Assembly: GCF_001005725.1 (NCBI RefSeq)
Contig: NZ_LBIC01000006.1
Location: 279,624-343,623 of the forward strand
Reading direction: 5' to 3'
Source: Sphingobium chungbukense
GTDB taxonomy: Bacteria > Pseudomonadota > Alphaproteobacteria > Sphingomonadales > Sphingomonadaceae
DNA length: 64,000 bases
The notes beneath the pieces were generated by a model. That model made no database searches and was not told the DNA's origin. It saw only the letters and a list, made by a program, of their open reading frames with translations. Both the position numbers and the translations under genes were made by a program. Below are positions 1-8,381 of the stretch, in pieces (within the stretch, counting starts at the first letter, position 1; every line of letters starts with the position of its first letter).

Positions 1-205
1 CAGCAACCACACCAATGCGACCGGAAACGCGGGAATAGGCGTCGGACATGGCGCCCGCCGCATTCTCAGTCCGATACAGAAGCTGGCGAATGCCTGCCTT
101 TTCCACCGCCAGCATCAGCGCCGTCGGGTTGCTTTGCGCAAAAACGCTTTTGACGCCGTGGCGCACCAGCGCGGCGGCTATCGCGTCTGCAACACTATCA
201 GCCAT
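1..205 (-). CDS. Thiamine-diphosphate-dependent enzyme, N-terminal part (cut by window edge)
   Basis: Only the first 68 codons lie in the window; the gene runs off the left edge. The start ATG is at 205. The peptide begins MADSVADAIAAALVRHGVK and continues with a segment resembling the pyrimidine-binding domain of acetolactate-synthase or benzoylformate-decarboxylase type enzymes. The Glu of YRTENAAGAMSDAY sits where that family has its cofactor-activating glutamate, followed by a typical AYSRVSGRIGVV stretch. Such enzymes ligate or decarboxylate 2-oxo acids. It lies downstream of an IclR regulator on the same strand, but 355 bases with strong dyads separate them, so it probably has its own promoter. 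The exact reaction cannot be told from this fragment. Confidence 0.8.
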   Translation of the reverse strand, partial: MADSVADAIAAALVRHGVKSVFAQSNPTALMLAVEKAGIRQLLYRTENAAGAMSDAYSRVSGRIGVVA

Positions 206-560
206 GCAACATCCTTTATTTCATTATTTGATTTTATTGCATTATATGACAGGCAATGCAGGCTGTAAAGTGTCACATGGAAATAATGAATTATTTCATA
301 TAATGAAATACCTTTGCGGGATACACCGGGGATAGCGGCGGCGGCGCAGGCCTGCTGCTCAAAGGAATCGAGCTTGGCGGTCGCGATGACGACCGAAGCG
401 CGGGGCACGGTTAACCGAGAAGCGATCGGCCCTTCATCGTGCCGCTGCGCAAGGCGGCTTCGGCGTCACATCCGGCGCCACCGACGCGTCACGCCACGGT
501 CGGAAATACGACCGGGATCGGACAGACACGCGTCAGGAAGGCAAGAAAGCGGTCGAACCG
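206..560. other. Intergenic region with AT-rich promoter/operator DNA
   Basis: No credible gene is seen here. The part next to the ThDP gene (about 210-311) is very AT-rich and carries several overlapping dyads, annotated separately. The remainder, to the IclR stop codon, is GC-rich and featureless to my eye. Confidence 0.7.
280..310. promoter_or_regulatory. Overlapping palindromes, probable operator of the ThDP gene
   Basis: Two overlapping dyads are visible: GAAATAAT-GA-ATTATTTC at 280-297 and TATTTCAT-ATA-ATGAAATA at 292-310. A further matching half, TATTTCATTAT, lies at 217-227 and pairs exactly with ATAATGAAATA at 300-310. The first dyad resembles the GGAAAT-N-ATTTCC pattern known for IclR. 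Because an IclR-family gene is the neighbour, it is the most likely binder (inference). Confidence 0.55.
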
Positions 561-1328
561 CTAACCTGCGGGAATGTTTTTCAGCAGGGCATTGGCATCG
601 GCTGCCGCATTTTGGATCGCGCTGAAGAATTTTTCGCGTGCGTTTTCGAGCCGGAAGGTCGGCGTCACGATACCGATGGCTCCGAAGATCGCACCGGATG
701 AATCGAAGAGCGGCGCACAGATGGCGATGATTCCCTGCTCGGTCTGTTCGTCGGATGCCCAGCCGCGCTCCACGATCTGCGGAAATTCCTTTTCCAGCGC
801 TTTTACGATGCCCTTCCTTTGCTTTTCCGGCAGTGCGGAAACACTGGCTTCCAACATCGCCGCGCGGGTTTTGGGATCGAGATGCGCCAACACGACCTTG
901 CCGGACGCGCGTTGATGCTCGTTGCCTCGCAGACCGACGCTCAAGCCCGAAACGCGGAGCCGATGCGACCCTTCCACAAGCAGCTTGAGGACCACATTAT
1001 TGTCCTCCCGGCGCGAGAACACCGCGCTTTCCATCGTCTCCGCCGCAAGGCGCTTGACGATTTCGGACAAGGACTTCTCGATATCCTGAAAACGCTGATA
1101 ACCGCGGATCAGCACCTCGACACCGCCCCCCAATTCCAGCCCGCCATGCTCATTGCGCTCGATATACTGTTTGGCCGCGAGCGTTCGCAGCAGATGATAG
1201 CAGGTGGTGATGTTGAGGTTCAGGGCAGCCGAAACATCCTTGATATTCGGCGGCGTTGCTGCGTTCGCCACATATTCCAGGAAGGCGATCGCGCGTTCTA
1301 CGGTTTGCAACGTGTAATTGTTGTCCAT
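561..1328 (-). CDS. IclR family transcriptional regulator
   Basis: A 255-residue protein of normal IclR length. It has an N-terminal winged helix-turn-helix (about residues 5-66, starting LQTVERAIAFLEYV and containing the recognition segment LNLNITTCYHLLRTL) and a C-terminal IclR effector domain (about 80-250, with QTEQGIIAICAPLFDSSG and GAIGIVTPTFR). It is the last gene of the minus-strand operon that starts with the TonB receptor, 69 bases after the SDR gene. It probably senses a pathway intermediate and controls the operon, the facing acyl-CoA ligase gene and perhaps the ThDP gene. The ligand is unknown. Confidence 0.9.
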   Translation of the reverse strand: MDNNYTLQTVERAIAFLEYVANAATPPNIKDVSAALNLNITTCYHLLRTLAAKQYIERNEHGGLELGGGVEVLIRGYQRFQDIEKSLSEIVKRLAAETMESAVFSRREDNNVVLKLLVEGSHRLRVSGLSVGLRGNEHQRASGKVVLAHLDPKTRAAMLEASVSALPEKQRKGIVKALEKEFPQIVERGWASDEQTEQGIIAICAPLFDSSGAIFGAIGIVTPTFRLENAREKFFSAIQNAAADANALLKNIPAG

Positions 1329-1397
1329 ACCCCTGCTCTAGAACAAATGCCCTGTTCCGAGAACGCATTTTTTCAATTAATGAACTTTCGCCTGCGC

Positions 1398-2204
1398 TCA
1401 CAGAATCCGCGCAATGTTGAGCCCACCCGCCGTCCAGATCGGCTGGCCGGTCATGTAGGGGAGCGCGCCCGCCGCCAGCGCCGCCACGGCCTTGCCCACA
1501 TCCTCCGGTTGCCCCTGCCTGGGAAGAGGCACGACGCCGTCCGCGATCAGCCTGGCGATCGTATCGTTTCCGACTTTTGCAGTCATCGGCGTTTCCATCA
1601 AACCGGGCCGGATTTCGTGGACATGGATTCCGGCTGCGCCCAGCCGGGCCGCGAAGAGCCTGGTGACCATGGACAGGGCCGACTTGGTGACGCAATATTG
1701 CGAGCGGTCGGTGAAGGAAAGCTCGGCCGCTATGGACGTTATGATGATGATCGACTTGTAGCTTTCCGGCGCAGCCTTCCCCGCCGACAGCAGCGCCTTC
1801 GCGAAGGCCTGCGTCAGGAAAAAGGTGCCGCGAAGGTTGATGTCGACCGATTTGTCGAATGCATCCGGCTGCAATTCCAGCAGATCGGTCAGGGGGCGCG
1901 CCGCAATACCGGCATTGTTGACGAGGCAGTCCAACCTGCCGAAATCGGCATCGATCGCATCCAGCACGGGGCCGTGACGCGCCAGATCGCTGATGTCCAT
2001 CTGATAATAGCGGCAGCGCCCCCCTGCCGCTTCAACCTGTGAAAGCTCGGCCGGCATGACGGGCGCATCGGGCAGGTCCACGATCGCCACATCGAACCCC
2101 GACTTGCCCAGTTCTAGAACGGCGCCCAGACCGAGGCCCTGCAAGCCCCCGGTGACGATCGCGACGGGGCGAGTTCCAGGACGATCATGTTCCATGTCCG
2201 ACAT
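1398..2204 (-). CDS. SDR family NAD(P)-dependent oxidoreductase
   Basis: A 268-residue classical short-chain dehydrogenase/reductase. The nucleotide-binding motif TGGLQGLG is at residues 18-25, the structural NNAG near 96-99, and the catalytic Ser157, Tyr170 and Lys174 are in SIAAELS and YCVTK. The ATG at 2204 is preceded by GGAGAA at good spacing. An aspartate after the second strand (IVDLPD) suggests NAD rather than NADP preference. It probably oxidises a secondary alcohol or reduces a ketone in the pathway encoded by this operon. The substrate is not evident. Confidence 0.92.
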   Translation of the reverse strand: MSDMEHDRPGTRPVAIVTGGLQGLGLGAVLELGKSGFDVAIVDLPDAPVMPAELSQVEAAGGRCRYYQMDISDLARHGPVLDAIDADFGRLDCLVNNAGIAARPLTDLLELQPDAFDKSVDINLRGTFFLTQAFAKALLSAGKAAPESYKSIIIITSIAAELSFTDRSQYCVTKSALSMVTRLFAARLGAAGIHVHEIRPGLMETPMTAKVGNDTIARLIADGVVPLPRQGQPEDVGKAVAALAAGALPYMTGQPIWTAGGLNIARIL

Positions 2205-2270
2205 AGCGGTTCTCCGGCTATCCGTCCGTCCGCGTCTTTCGCGCGAGCGGCGAACGGGTTCATTCAGCTT

Positions 2271-3233
2271 TCACTTGATGACGACGGGATTGACCGGTGC
2301 CCCGGTGCCGTTCACGACCTTGAGCGGCGCTGCGACATAGAGGAAATCCCACTGGCCGTCCTCGGCGCAATCCGCCGCCAGCTTGCCCAACCCCGCCAGT
2401 TCGGTAAACGTCACACCCAGATTGCGCATGAGCGCTCCATGGAGAATGAGCAACGCGCCGTTTACAGGGTCAACGGTTACCTCGTTGGCGATGGTATCCG
2501 TCACCAGATTGGGAATCTCCATCTTGTGGAACCAGTCGACCAACTCGGGGGAATAGGTAAGGCCCGGCTCGATGAAGTCCTTGTAGAATTCGTCGGCGCC
2601 CAGCCGGTAAAAGGATTCGAGGAAGCCGGTCCGGATGACGACGATATCGCGCTTGCATATTTCCGTGCCCTGCACCTCCGCGGCTTTCAGCAGATCTTCG
2701 TGCGTAAAGGTCTCGCCCTTGTCGAGACACTCCTTGCCGCGCAGCCGGGCAATGTCGAGCAGGACGCCCCGCCCGACAACGCCCTTTTCCCCGATCGGCT
2801 GCACACTGGCCCTGTCGAGCCCGCCGATGGTCGATCTGGCATCATATCCGTTGTAGAGCTGCCCGTCATACCAGACGTGACCCAGCGCGTCATATTGCGT
2901 GGAGCCCTGGAGATAGGCGGAAATCATATCGTCGGCATAATGCTGGCCGCCAGGAAACTGGGGAGCCTTGCCGCACAGCCAGTGCCCCTCGTCGATCACC
3001 TGGCTGCGTTCGGCGCCCCTGCGGCCCGGCCATACCGGATCGCCCTTGGGATCCGCCATCGGCAACTGCAAGGTGAACACCTTGCCGGATCGCACGGAGC
3101 CCAGGGCGGCGAGCGCCTGCTGCGGCCCCAGATAATTGAGCGCGCCGACTTCGTCGTCCGCCCCCCATTTCCCCCAGTTCTTCGGACAATCCTTCAACAA
3201 TTCCGATACCGCGGGGGAAACCTCATGCGTCAT
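2271..3233 (-). CDS. Cyclase family protein (kynurenine-formamidase/cyclase fold hydrolase)
   Basis: A 320-residue protein of the metal-dependent cyclase family (KynB-like fold). The segment STQYDALGHVWYDGQLYNGY carries the Asp and His positions that serve as metal ligands in the long-form subgroup, in place of the shorter HxGTHxD motif of KynB. Members hydrolyse amides or cleave cyclic or beta-diketone-like compounds, so a ring-opening or C-C hydrolytic step is plausible here. It lies between the aldehyde dehydrogenase and the SDR gene with short gaps, so it is almost certainly co-transcribed with them. Specificity cannot be read from sequence. Confidence 0.82.
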   Translation of the reverse strand: MTHEVSPAVSELLKDCPKNWGKWGADDEVGALNYLGPQQALAALGSVRSGKVFTLQLPMADPKGDPVWPGRRGAERSQVIDEGHWLCGKAPQFPGGQHYADDMISAYLQGSTQYDALGHVWYDGQLYNGYDARSTIGGLDRASVQPIGEKGVVGRGVLLDIARLRGKECLDKGETFTHEDLLKAAEVQGTEICKRDIVVIRTGFLESFYRLGADEFYKDFIEPGLTYSPELVDWFHKMEIPNLVTDTIANEVTVDPVNGALLILHGALMRNLGVTFTELAGLGKLAADCAEDGQWDFLYVAAPLKVVNGTGAPVNPVVIK

Positions 3234-3282
3234 GTCTCTATCTCACAGTCATTAGGGTAGCGGGCACTGGAGCAGCGGGCGA

Positions 3283-4713
3283 TCATCCGGCGACGGGGGT
3301 CAATCTTCTGCTCGTGATGGTCTGCGTGTTGGTGAACTCCAGCAGGCCTTCCATCCCGTGCTCCACACCCACGCCGGATTGCTTGTGGCCGCCAAAGGGC
3401 GCGTTGGGAAGGAATGCGAACATCTCGTTGATCCAGACGGTGCCGGTCTGCAAACGCTGGCCGATCTCCCGCGCCTTGTCGACATCGTTGGACCAGACCG
3501 ATCCACCCAGCCCGGACTCGCTGTCATTGGCGCGCGCGATCACATCGTCGAGATCATCATATTTCAGCAACGGCAGCACCGGACCAAAGGCCTCTTCCGT
3601 CACCACGCGCGACTTCTCCGGCGGATTGTCGACGATCGAGATCGGAATGAAATAGCCAGGGCTGTCGGACACTTCGCCGCCAAGCAGGAACTTCTGCCCA
3701 TTGGCACGCGCGTCATCGAGCAGATCCTTGACCTTTTCGAACTGCATCCTGTTCTGGACCGGACCGAGATCGACGCCCTGCTGCGAACCATCGCCGACGG
3801 TCACGGTCCTGGCGAACTCGACCAGCTCGCGCGCGACCGCGTCATAGATGCTGGAGTGGATATAGAGGCGCTTGATCGCGACACATACCTGCGCGCTGTT
3901 GAAAAACGCGCCCCAGAACAAAGCCGGCGCAATCGCCTTGGGATCGACATCGGGCAACACGATCGCGGCATCGTTGCCGCCCAGTTCCAGCGTCACCCGT
4001 TTCAGCGTCTTGGCCGCGCTCTCCATCACGCGCTTGCCGGTGGCCGTGGACCCGGTGAAGGAGACCTTGCCGATATCCGGATGGTCCGTGATCCACTGTC
4101 CCAGCTCATTGCCGCCGGAAACGATGTTGAGCACACCGGGCGGCAGGATGTCGAGCAGCAGTTCACCGAGCTTCAGCGTGGTCAGCGGCGTGAAGGGCGA
4201 AGGCTTGAGCACCATGCAATTGCCCGCCAGCAGCGCCGGCGCCATCTTCCAGATCGCCATGAGCAAAGGCGCGTTCCACGGCGCGATCGCACCGACGACA
4301 CCGATGGGCGTATGACGCACCTCGACCCGCCGCTCCTCACTGTCTTCGATCACCTCGACGGGCAGATCGAACTGGGCCACGCCATGGCACCATTGAGAGG
4401 CTACATCGACTTCCCATTCGGCCCCGCCATGGGGACGCTCCTGCTCGGCGGTGAAGATCCGGGCCAGCTCGGCCTTGTTTTCCTGCAATCGGCCGGCGAT
4501 CGCGAGAATTTTCTTGCGCCGATCGTCCATGGAGAGCGCCGCCCATGCGGGAAAGGCCGCCTTGGCGGCGGCAACCGCCTCATCGAGCTGCGCCTTGCTG
4601 GCGTCCGGCACCCTGGCGATGACTTCCTCCGTCGCGGGGTTCAGCACATCGAGGCCAGCGCCGCCGGTGACTTTCCGGCCGTTGATGGTCATCACGAAAT
4701 TGTCGAATCTCAT
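3283..4713 (-). CDS. Aldehyde dehydrogenase family protein
   Basis: A 476-residue NAD(P)-dependent aldehyde dehydrogenase of usual length. The Rossmann-associated APWNAPL motif lies near 144-150, the general-base Glu243 in TLELGGNDAA, and the nucleophile Cys277 in FFNSAQVCVAI. The start ATG at 4713 follows GAGAGGAA. The gene lies 27 bases from the alpha/beta hydrolase gene and 49 from the cyclase gene, so the three are probably one transcript. It would oxidise an aldehyde intermediate to a carboxylate, which the facing acyl-CoA ligase could then activate (inference). Confidence 0.93.
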   Translation of the reverse strand: MRFDNFVMTINGRKVTGGAGLDVLNPATEEVIARVPDASKAQLDEAVAAAKAAFPAWAALSMDDRRKKILAIAGRLQENKAELARIFTAEQERPHGGAEWEVDVASQWCHGVAQFDLPVEVIEDSEERRVEVRHTPIGVVGAIAPWNAPLLMAIWKMAPALLAGNCMVLKPSPFTPLTTLKLGELLLDILPPGVLNIVSGGNELGQWITDHPDIGKVSFTGSTATGKRVMESAAKTLKRVTLELGGNDAAIVLPDVDPKAIAPALFWGAFFNSAQVCVAIKRLYIHSSIYDAVARELVEFARTVTVGDGSQQGVDLGPVQNRMQFEKVKDLLDDARANGQKFLLGGEVSDSPGYFIPISIVDNPPEKSRVVTEEAFGPVLPLLKYDDLDDVIARANDSESGLGGSVWSNDVDKAREIGQRLQTGTVWINEMFAFLPNAPFGGHKQSGVGVEHGMEGLLEFTNTQTITSRRLTPVAG

Positions 4714-4740
4714 CGGGCAGTTCCTCTCTGTGTTCCGGGG

Positions 4741-5595
4741 TCAGGCGCCAGCAGGAGCGGGCCGTATTTCGAGAGCGCGCTGAGCGCTGGCCATGAAATC
4801 AAGCGTTGATGGGATGACGACGTCCGGCACCTCTAGGATCGGGCTGTGTCCCACCCCTTCGAGCCTTGCGAGCTTGGCGCCGGGAATATTGTTCACAACT
4901 TCATGCGTCCATTCCTGCGGACGCGCGACATCCTCGTCGCTCAGATAGACAAGCGTCTGCGCCTTTACCTGGGGAAGCAGCGATACCGCGCTGGGCCGCT
5001 CCACCACGCCATGCATGGCGGCCCAGGTAGAGGGGGCAAGCCGTCCGATATGCAGGCGCCAGTGGTCAAGCATCGCCTGCTTTTCCGGATTCGACCGGGT
5101 TGTCGCGCCGAACATGATGGACATCATCATGTCCAGATCGCCACCGACAAAGCCGGTGGCATAGGTCCGGTCCAGCAGGTCCGTGAAATGGGCCTTCTGA
5201 TCGTCCGGCTCACCGCGCACGGAGGACCCCATCATCACCATGGAGGCGCACAGATCCGGTCGGCGCGCCGCGATCCGAACCGCAACGTCCCCGCCCATCG
5301 ACGCTGCTATCAGATGAACCGGCGGCAACCCCAGTGTCTCGATCAGGGCGATCATGTCATCCGCGCAGCAATCCATGGTCACCACGGCTTGGGTAGAGGG
5401 CGCGCTGCTGCCTTGCCCGCGGAAGTCCGGACGGATCACCCGGAATCGCCCCTTGGCCGCAGGGACGAGCGCGTCGAACATCCGCCCGTCCAGAAAGAGA
5501 GAGTGGAGACACAGGATCGGCGGCAGATCCGTTTCCCCCGTGTCATCGACCCAGAGGATCGTGTCGCGCACCGGAATGCCTGTGCCACCATCCAT
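4741..5595 (-). CDS. Alpha/beta hydrolase
   Basis: A 284-residue alpha/beta hydrolase. The oxyanion region LCLHSLFLDG, the DFRGQGSS turn and the nucleophile elbow AASMGG (Ser99) are visible; the acid is probably in YLSDEDVARP and the histidine in GVGHSPILEVP. I chose the ATG at 5595 because GGAGAG lies just upstream; the frame stays open to 5652, but that region lacks a better ribosome site. It is the second gene of the operon, 59 bases after the TonB receptor. It could be an esterase, lactonase or C-C bond hydrolase. Confidence 0.88.
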   Translation of the reverse strand: MDGGTGIPVRDTILWVDDTGETDLPPILCLHSLFLDGRMFDALVPAAKGRFRVIRPDFRGQGSSAPSTQAVVTMDCCADDMIALIETLGLPPVHLIAASMGGDVAVRIAARRPDLCASMVMMGSSVRGEPDDQKAHFTDLLDRTYATGFVGGDLDMMMSIMFGATTRSNPEKQAMLDHWRLHIGRLAPSTWAAMHGVVERPSAVSLLPQVKAQTLVYLSDEDVARPQEWTHEVVNNIPGAKLARLEGVGHSPILEVPDVVIPSTLDFMASAQRALEIRPAPAGA

Positions 5596-5654
5596 ATCCG
5601 AACTCTCCTCTTTCCTGTCTTCCTGCCCATGCGCGCACAATGGCGCGATCACGC

Positions 5655-8108
5655 TCAGAATTTATAGCCCAACGTTACACCATATTCGGACGGACGGCCC
5701 GTGTAGCGGACGATAGTGTCGAACGCCCGCAGGCTGTTCGTCCAATAGTGCCTATTGGTGACGTTCCGACCCCAGACCGTCAGCTTCCAGCGCTCGTCGG
5801 CAGACTGCACGCCGGCCCGAAGGTCGAGCGTCGCATAGCCCTTGATCGTTGCGTCCTTCTTGTCCTGCCCGCCCAGTTGCGGAGAACCGTAGCTCTTCGT
5901 CTGCGCGCGCACGCCCCCGCCCAGGAACGCTTCGACCGTCCCGGTCAGGGGGAACAGATAGTCCAGGCTTGCCGACCCGGCCAGCTCCGGCGCGAACGGC
6001 AGACGAGCGCCCTTGAACGAACTGAAGACCGGGAACAGCAGCCCACCGACATTCTGCGCGCCGACAATGCCGCTGAACGTCTTGATCCTGGTGTTCAGAT
6101 AGGTTCCCGCCAGCCGGACGGTCAGGCCCCGCGTCGGCACCAGCGTCATGTCCATTTCCGCGCCCCAGATACGGGACTTGGGGATGCTCACCAGCTTTTC
6201 GAGTGCGCCGAACAGCGGATCCACCGTCTTGCCGCGCGTCTGCTTGTTGGCATAGTCGTAGTAGAACGCCGCCCCATTCCACACGACGCGATTGCCCAGC
6301 AGGTTGGACTTGAAGCCGAGTTCATAGGCCGTCAGCTTCTCCTGCGGCACGGGATAGAATTGCTCCTGGCTGGCGGCGTTCACCAGTGGGAACGCCCCAC
6401 CCTTGAAGCCCCGGGACATGTTGGCATAGATCAGCAAGTCGTCGTTGGGCTTGAAATCGATACCGACACTCCAGGGGACATTATCCTCCTTGAGCTTGGC
6501 TTTATACGTGCCCGATACACAGTTGTTGGGATCGACCGACACCGATTGCCCCGGAACTACGGGAGTATAGGTGACACCGGGACAGAATAGCGGCACATAG
6601 ACCGCCGGCATGAGGACATTGAAAAAGTCCGTCAGGCCGAGCGCGCCGGGGATAGGTTCGACATAGCCCGGCGTGTCGTAAACCCGGCTGGCCGCCGTCC
6701 GGCTGGAATCGGTATAGCGGATGCCGGCCTTCAACTTCAGCCGCTCGCTGAGGTCATATTCCATGTTACCGAACACGGCCCACTGCTTGAAGACCTGGCG
6801 CGTATCGAGCGTGTTGGCGGTAAAGCCATCGCGAAAACCGGTCGATGCAAACGGATAGATCGCATCGATCCGTTCATAACTGGCCGTGCGCTGATAATTG
6901 CCGCCGACCATCCAGCGCAGCCCCGACCCGACATCGTTGCCGGCAAGCCGAAGCTCCTGACTGAAGTCATTGGCACGGGCGGGGTTTGCAGCCTGCTCGA
7001 AGGCCGGAAGGTCCGTACCCGAATAGGAGGACGCCTTGCGCTGACGCAGATTGCTGTAGGCGGTCAAGGACGTGAGGGTGATCGTGTCGGACAGGTCGAT
7101 ATTGGCCGTCAGCGCCGTCTGGTAGAAGCGGTCGTCGCGATAGGGCCGGTAATCGGGGTCCCAGTTCGCCGCACGGTTGTTGTCCGGCGCGCCCGGAATG
7201 AGAAGCAGCGCGAAATCGGGAGGAACCACCTGGCCGAAGGTGACGGACCCGACGGGGGCCTGAAGGTCCGCGGGCGTCGTTTGACGCGCGAGCTGCGGCG
7301 CCTGCGGATCGGACTTGTTCAGCCAGCCGTTGAGATTGAGGACGAAGCCCATCCCCTCGCGCGGTTGCCAGTCGAGCAGGATGCGGCCGGCAAGTTCATC
7401 GGTCTTGCCGAGCTTGTCCCTGCGGGTATAGCTATATTGCCATTCGTCGCCCTGGCTGACCTTGACCGCGATACGCCCTTTCAGCGTGTCCGACAGCGGC
7501 CCGCTGATGTGCGCTTCGCCACGGATCGTGTTGAAACTCCCGAAGCCAAGCTCGATACCGGCATCCAGATCGTTGGTGGGCTTGGCTGCGATGAGGTTGA
7601 TCGCGCCGCCGGTCGCGTTGGTGCCGAAGAGCGTGCCCTGCGGGCCCTTGAGCACTTCGACGCGCTCCAGATCGAACGCCGTGAGCGCACCGAACGCCGG
7701 AACCGCAAGAGGCAACTGGTCGATATAAAGCGCAACGTCGGGCGCGGCACTCAGGGTGCTTTCGAAGAAGCCCACGCCGCGAAGCGTATAGACCGGCGTT
7801 CCGCTCGGGCTGGGGGTGATGTCCAGGCCCGGAACGACCTTGGCCAGATCCGTCACCGCGTTCACGCCCGCATTGTCGAGCGCGGCGCCATCAAAAGCCG
7901 AAACGCTCAGTCCGACGTCCTGTAGCTTCTGCTCGCGCTTTTGCGCCGTCACCACGATTTCCCCAAGCCCTCCATCTTCCTGGGGCACGGCGGGAGCTCC
8001 ACCCTGAGCGAAAGCGACCGCGGGCATGACGAGGGAGAGTGCGCTGCACAGGCCGAGCCGCCGCAGGGGGCCGGTTTGAAAAGGGGTGCGCGAGCGTCGG
8101 TTAATCAT
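5655..8108 (-). CDS. TonB-dependent outer membrane receptor
   Basis: An 817-residue receptor with a signal peptide (MINRRSRTPFQTGPLRRLGL onward, ending near VAFAQG), a TonB box-like GEIVVTAQKREQKLQD, a plug domain (RGVGF, RVEVLKGPQGTLFGTNATGGAINL) and a beta-barrel ending in the aromatic terminus GVTLGYKF. The ATG at 8108 is preceded by GAAGGAGGG; the frame remains open far upstream, but without a signal sequence. It heads the minus-strand operon and probably imports that pathway's substrate across the outer membrane. Plug and barrel resemble the large sphingomonad receptor families found beside aromatic or terpenoid catabolic genes. Confidence 0.95.
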   Translation of the reverse strand: MINRRSRTPFQTGPLRRLGLCSALSLVMPAVAFAQGGAPAVPQEDGGLGEIVVTAQKREQKLQDVGLSVSAFDGAALDNAGVNAVTDLAKVVPGLDITPSPSGTPVYTLRGVGFFESTLSAAPDVALYIDQLPLAVPAFGALTAFDLERVEVLKGPQGTLFGTNATGGAINLIAAKPTNDLDAGIELGFGSFNTIRGEAHISGPLSDTLKGRIAVKVSQGDEWQYSYTRRDKLGKTDELAGRILLDWQPREGMGFVLNLNGWLNKSDPQAPQLARQTTPADLQAPVGSVTFGQVVPPDFALLLIPGAPDNNRAANWDPDYRPYRDDRFYQTALTANIDLSDTITLTSLTAYSNLRQRKASSYSGTDLPAFEQAANPARANDFSQELRLAGNDVGSGLRWMVGGNYQRTASYERIDAIYPFASTGFRDGFTANTLDTRQVFKQWAVFGNMEYDLSERLKLKAGIRYTDSSRTAASRVYDTPGYVEPIPGALGLTDFFNVLMPAVYVPLFCPGVTYTPVVPGQSVSVDPNNCVSGTYKAKLKEDNVPWSVGIDFKPNDDLLIYANMSRGFKGGAFPLVNAASQEQFYPVPQEKLTAYELGFKSNLLGNRVVWNGAAFYYDYANKQTRGKTVDPLFGALEKLVSIPKSRIWGAEMDMTLVPTRGLTVRLAGTYLNTRIKTFSGIVGAQNVGGLLFPVFSSFKGARLPFAPELAGSASLDYLFPLTGTVEAFLGGGVRAQTKSYGSPQLGGQDKKDATIKGYATLDLRAGVQSADERWKLTVWGRNVTNRHYWTNSLRAFDTIVRYTGRPSEYGVTLGYKF

Positions 8109-8183
8109 ATTCCCTCCTTCAGCGTGGCCGCTGCAAGCCATCTTCTTGAATGGGGCGTTCGTACCAACGCCCTCACGATAGGT

Positions 8184-8209
8184 CAATATATGAATTTGTG
8201 CATATATTG
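8184..8209. promoter_or_regulatory. Inverted repeat in divergent promoter (operator 1)
   Basis: A perfect dyad CAATATATG-N8-CATATATTG, centred about 90 bases upstream of the TonB receptor start and in the gap facing the acyl-CoA ligase. It is almost certainly a protein-binding site; the operon's own IclR regulator is the obvious candidate. Confidence 0.6.
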
Positions 8210-8276
8210 AAATAGACGGAAACGTGGATGAGCTCCCCATATCCCGTGCGGACCAGGCTGGCGATCCAATGGGGAT

Positions 8277-8314
8277 TATTGCATTATATGAATATTTTTG
8301 TATATTTGATATAT
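8277..8314. promoter_or_regulatory. Second operator-like element sharing a 15-base word with the ThDP gene promoter
   Basis: TATTGCATTATATGA at 8277-8291 is identical to 235-249, in front of the ThDP gene. It continues into AATATTTTTGTATATTTGATATAT, whose layout mirrors operator 1 at 8184-8209 (TATATGAAT...ATTGA compared with TATATGAAT...TTTGA). It lies about 70-105 bases upstream of the acyl-CoA ligase start and probably serves as that gene's operator. Confidence 0.5.
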
Positions 8315-8381
8315 CAGCCGGCCAGTTGTTCGTGACAAAAGTGAGCCGGAGCGGAAAGATCTGACCGGAAAGGACGCCATC

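Noticed and set aside
819..4809. Long plus-strand open frames opposite the first operon (819-2042, 2187-3260, 3358-4809)
   Set aside because: They are antisense to genes with clear catalytic motifs, consist of low-complexity Arg/Gly/His/Asp-rich peptides, and show no family features; typical of GC-rich antisense frames.
5640..6590. Plus-strand frame opposite the first TonB receptor
   Set aside because: Antisense to the receptor barrel, with no recognisable motif or ribosome site.
8109..8381. Possible riboswitch upstream of a TonB receptor
   Set aside because: I looked for a cobalamin-type or other conserved RNA core before the TonB genes and saw only AT-rich DNA dyads, which fit protein operators better.
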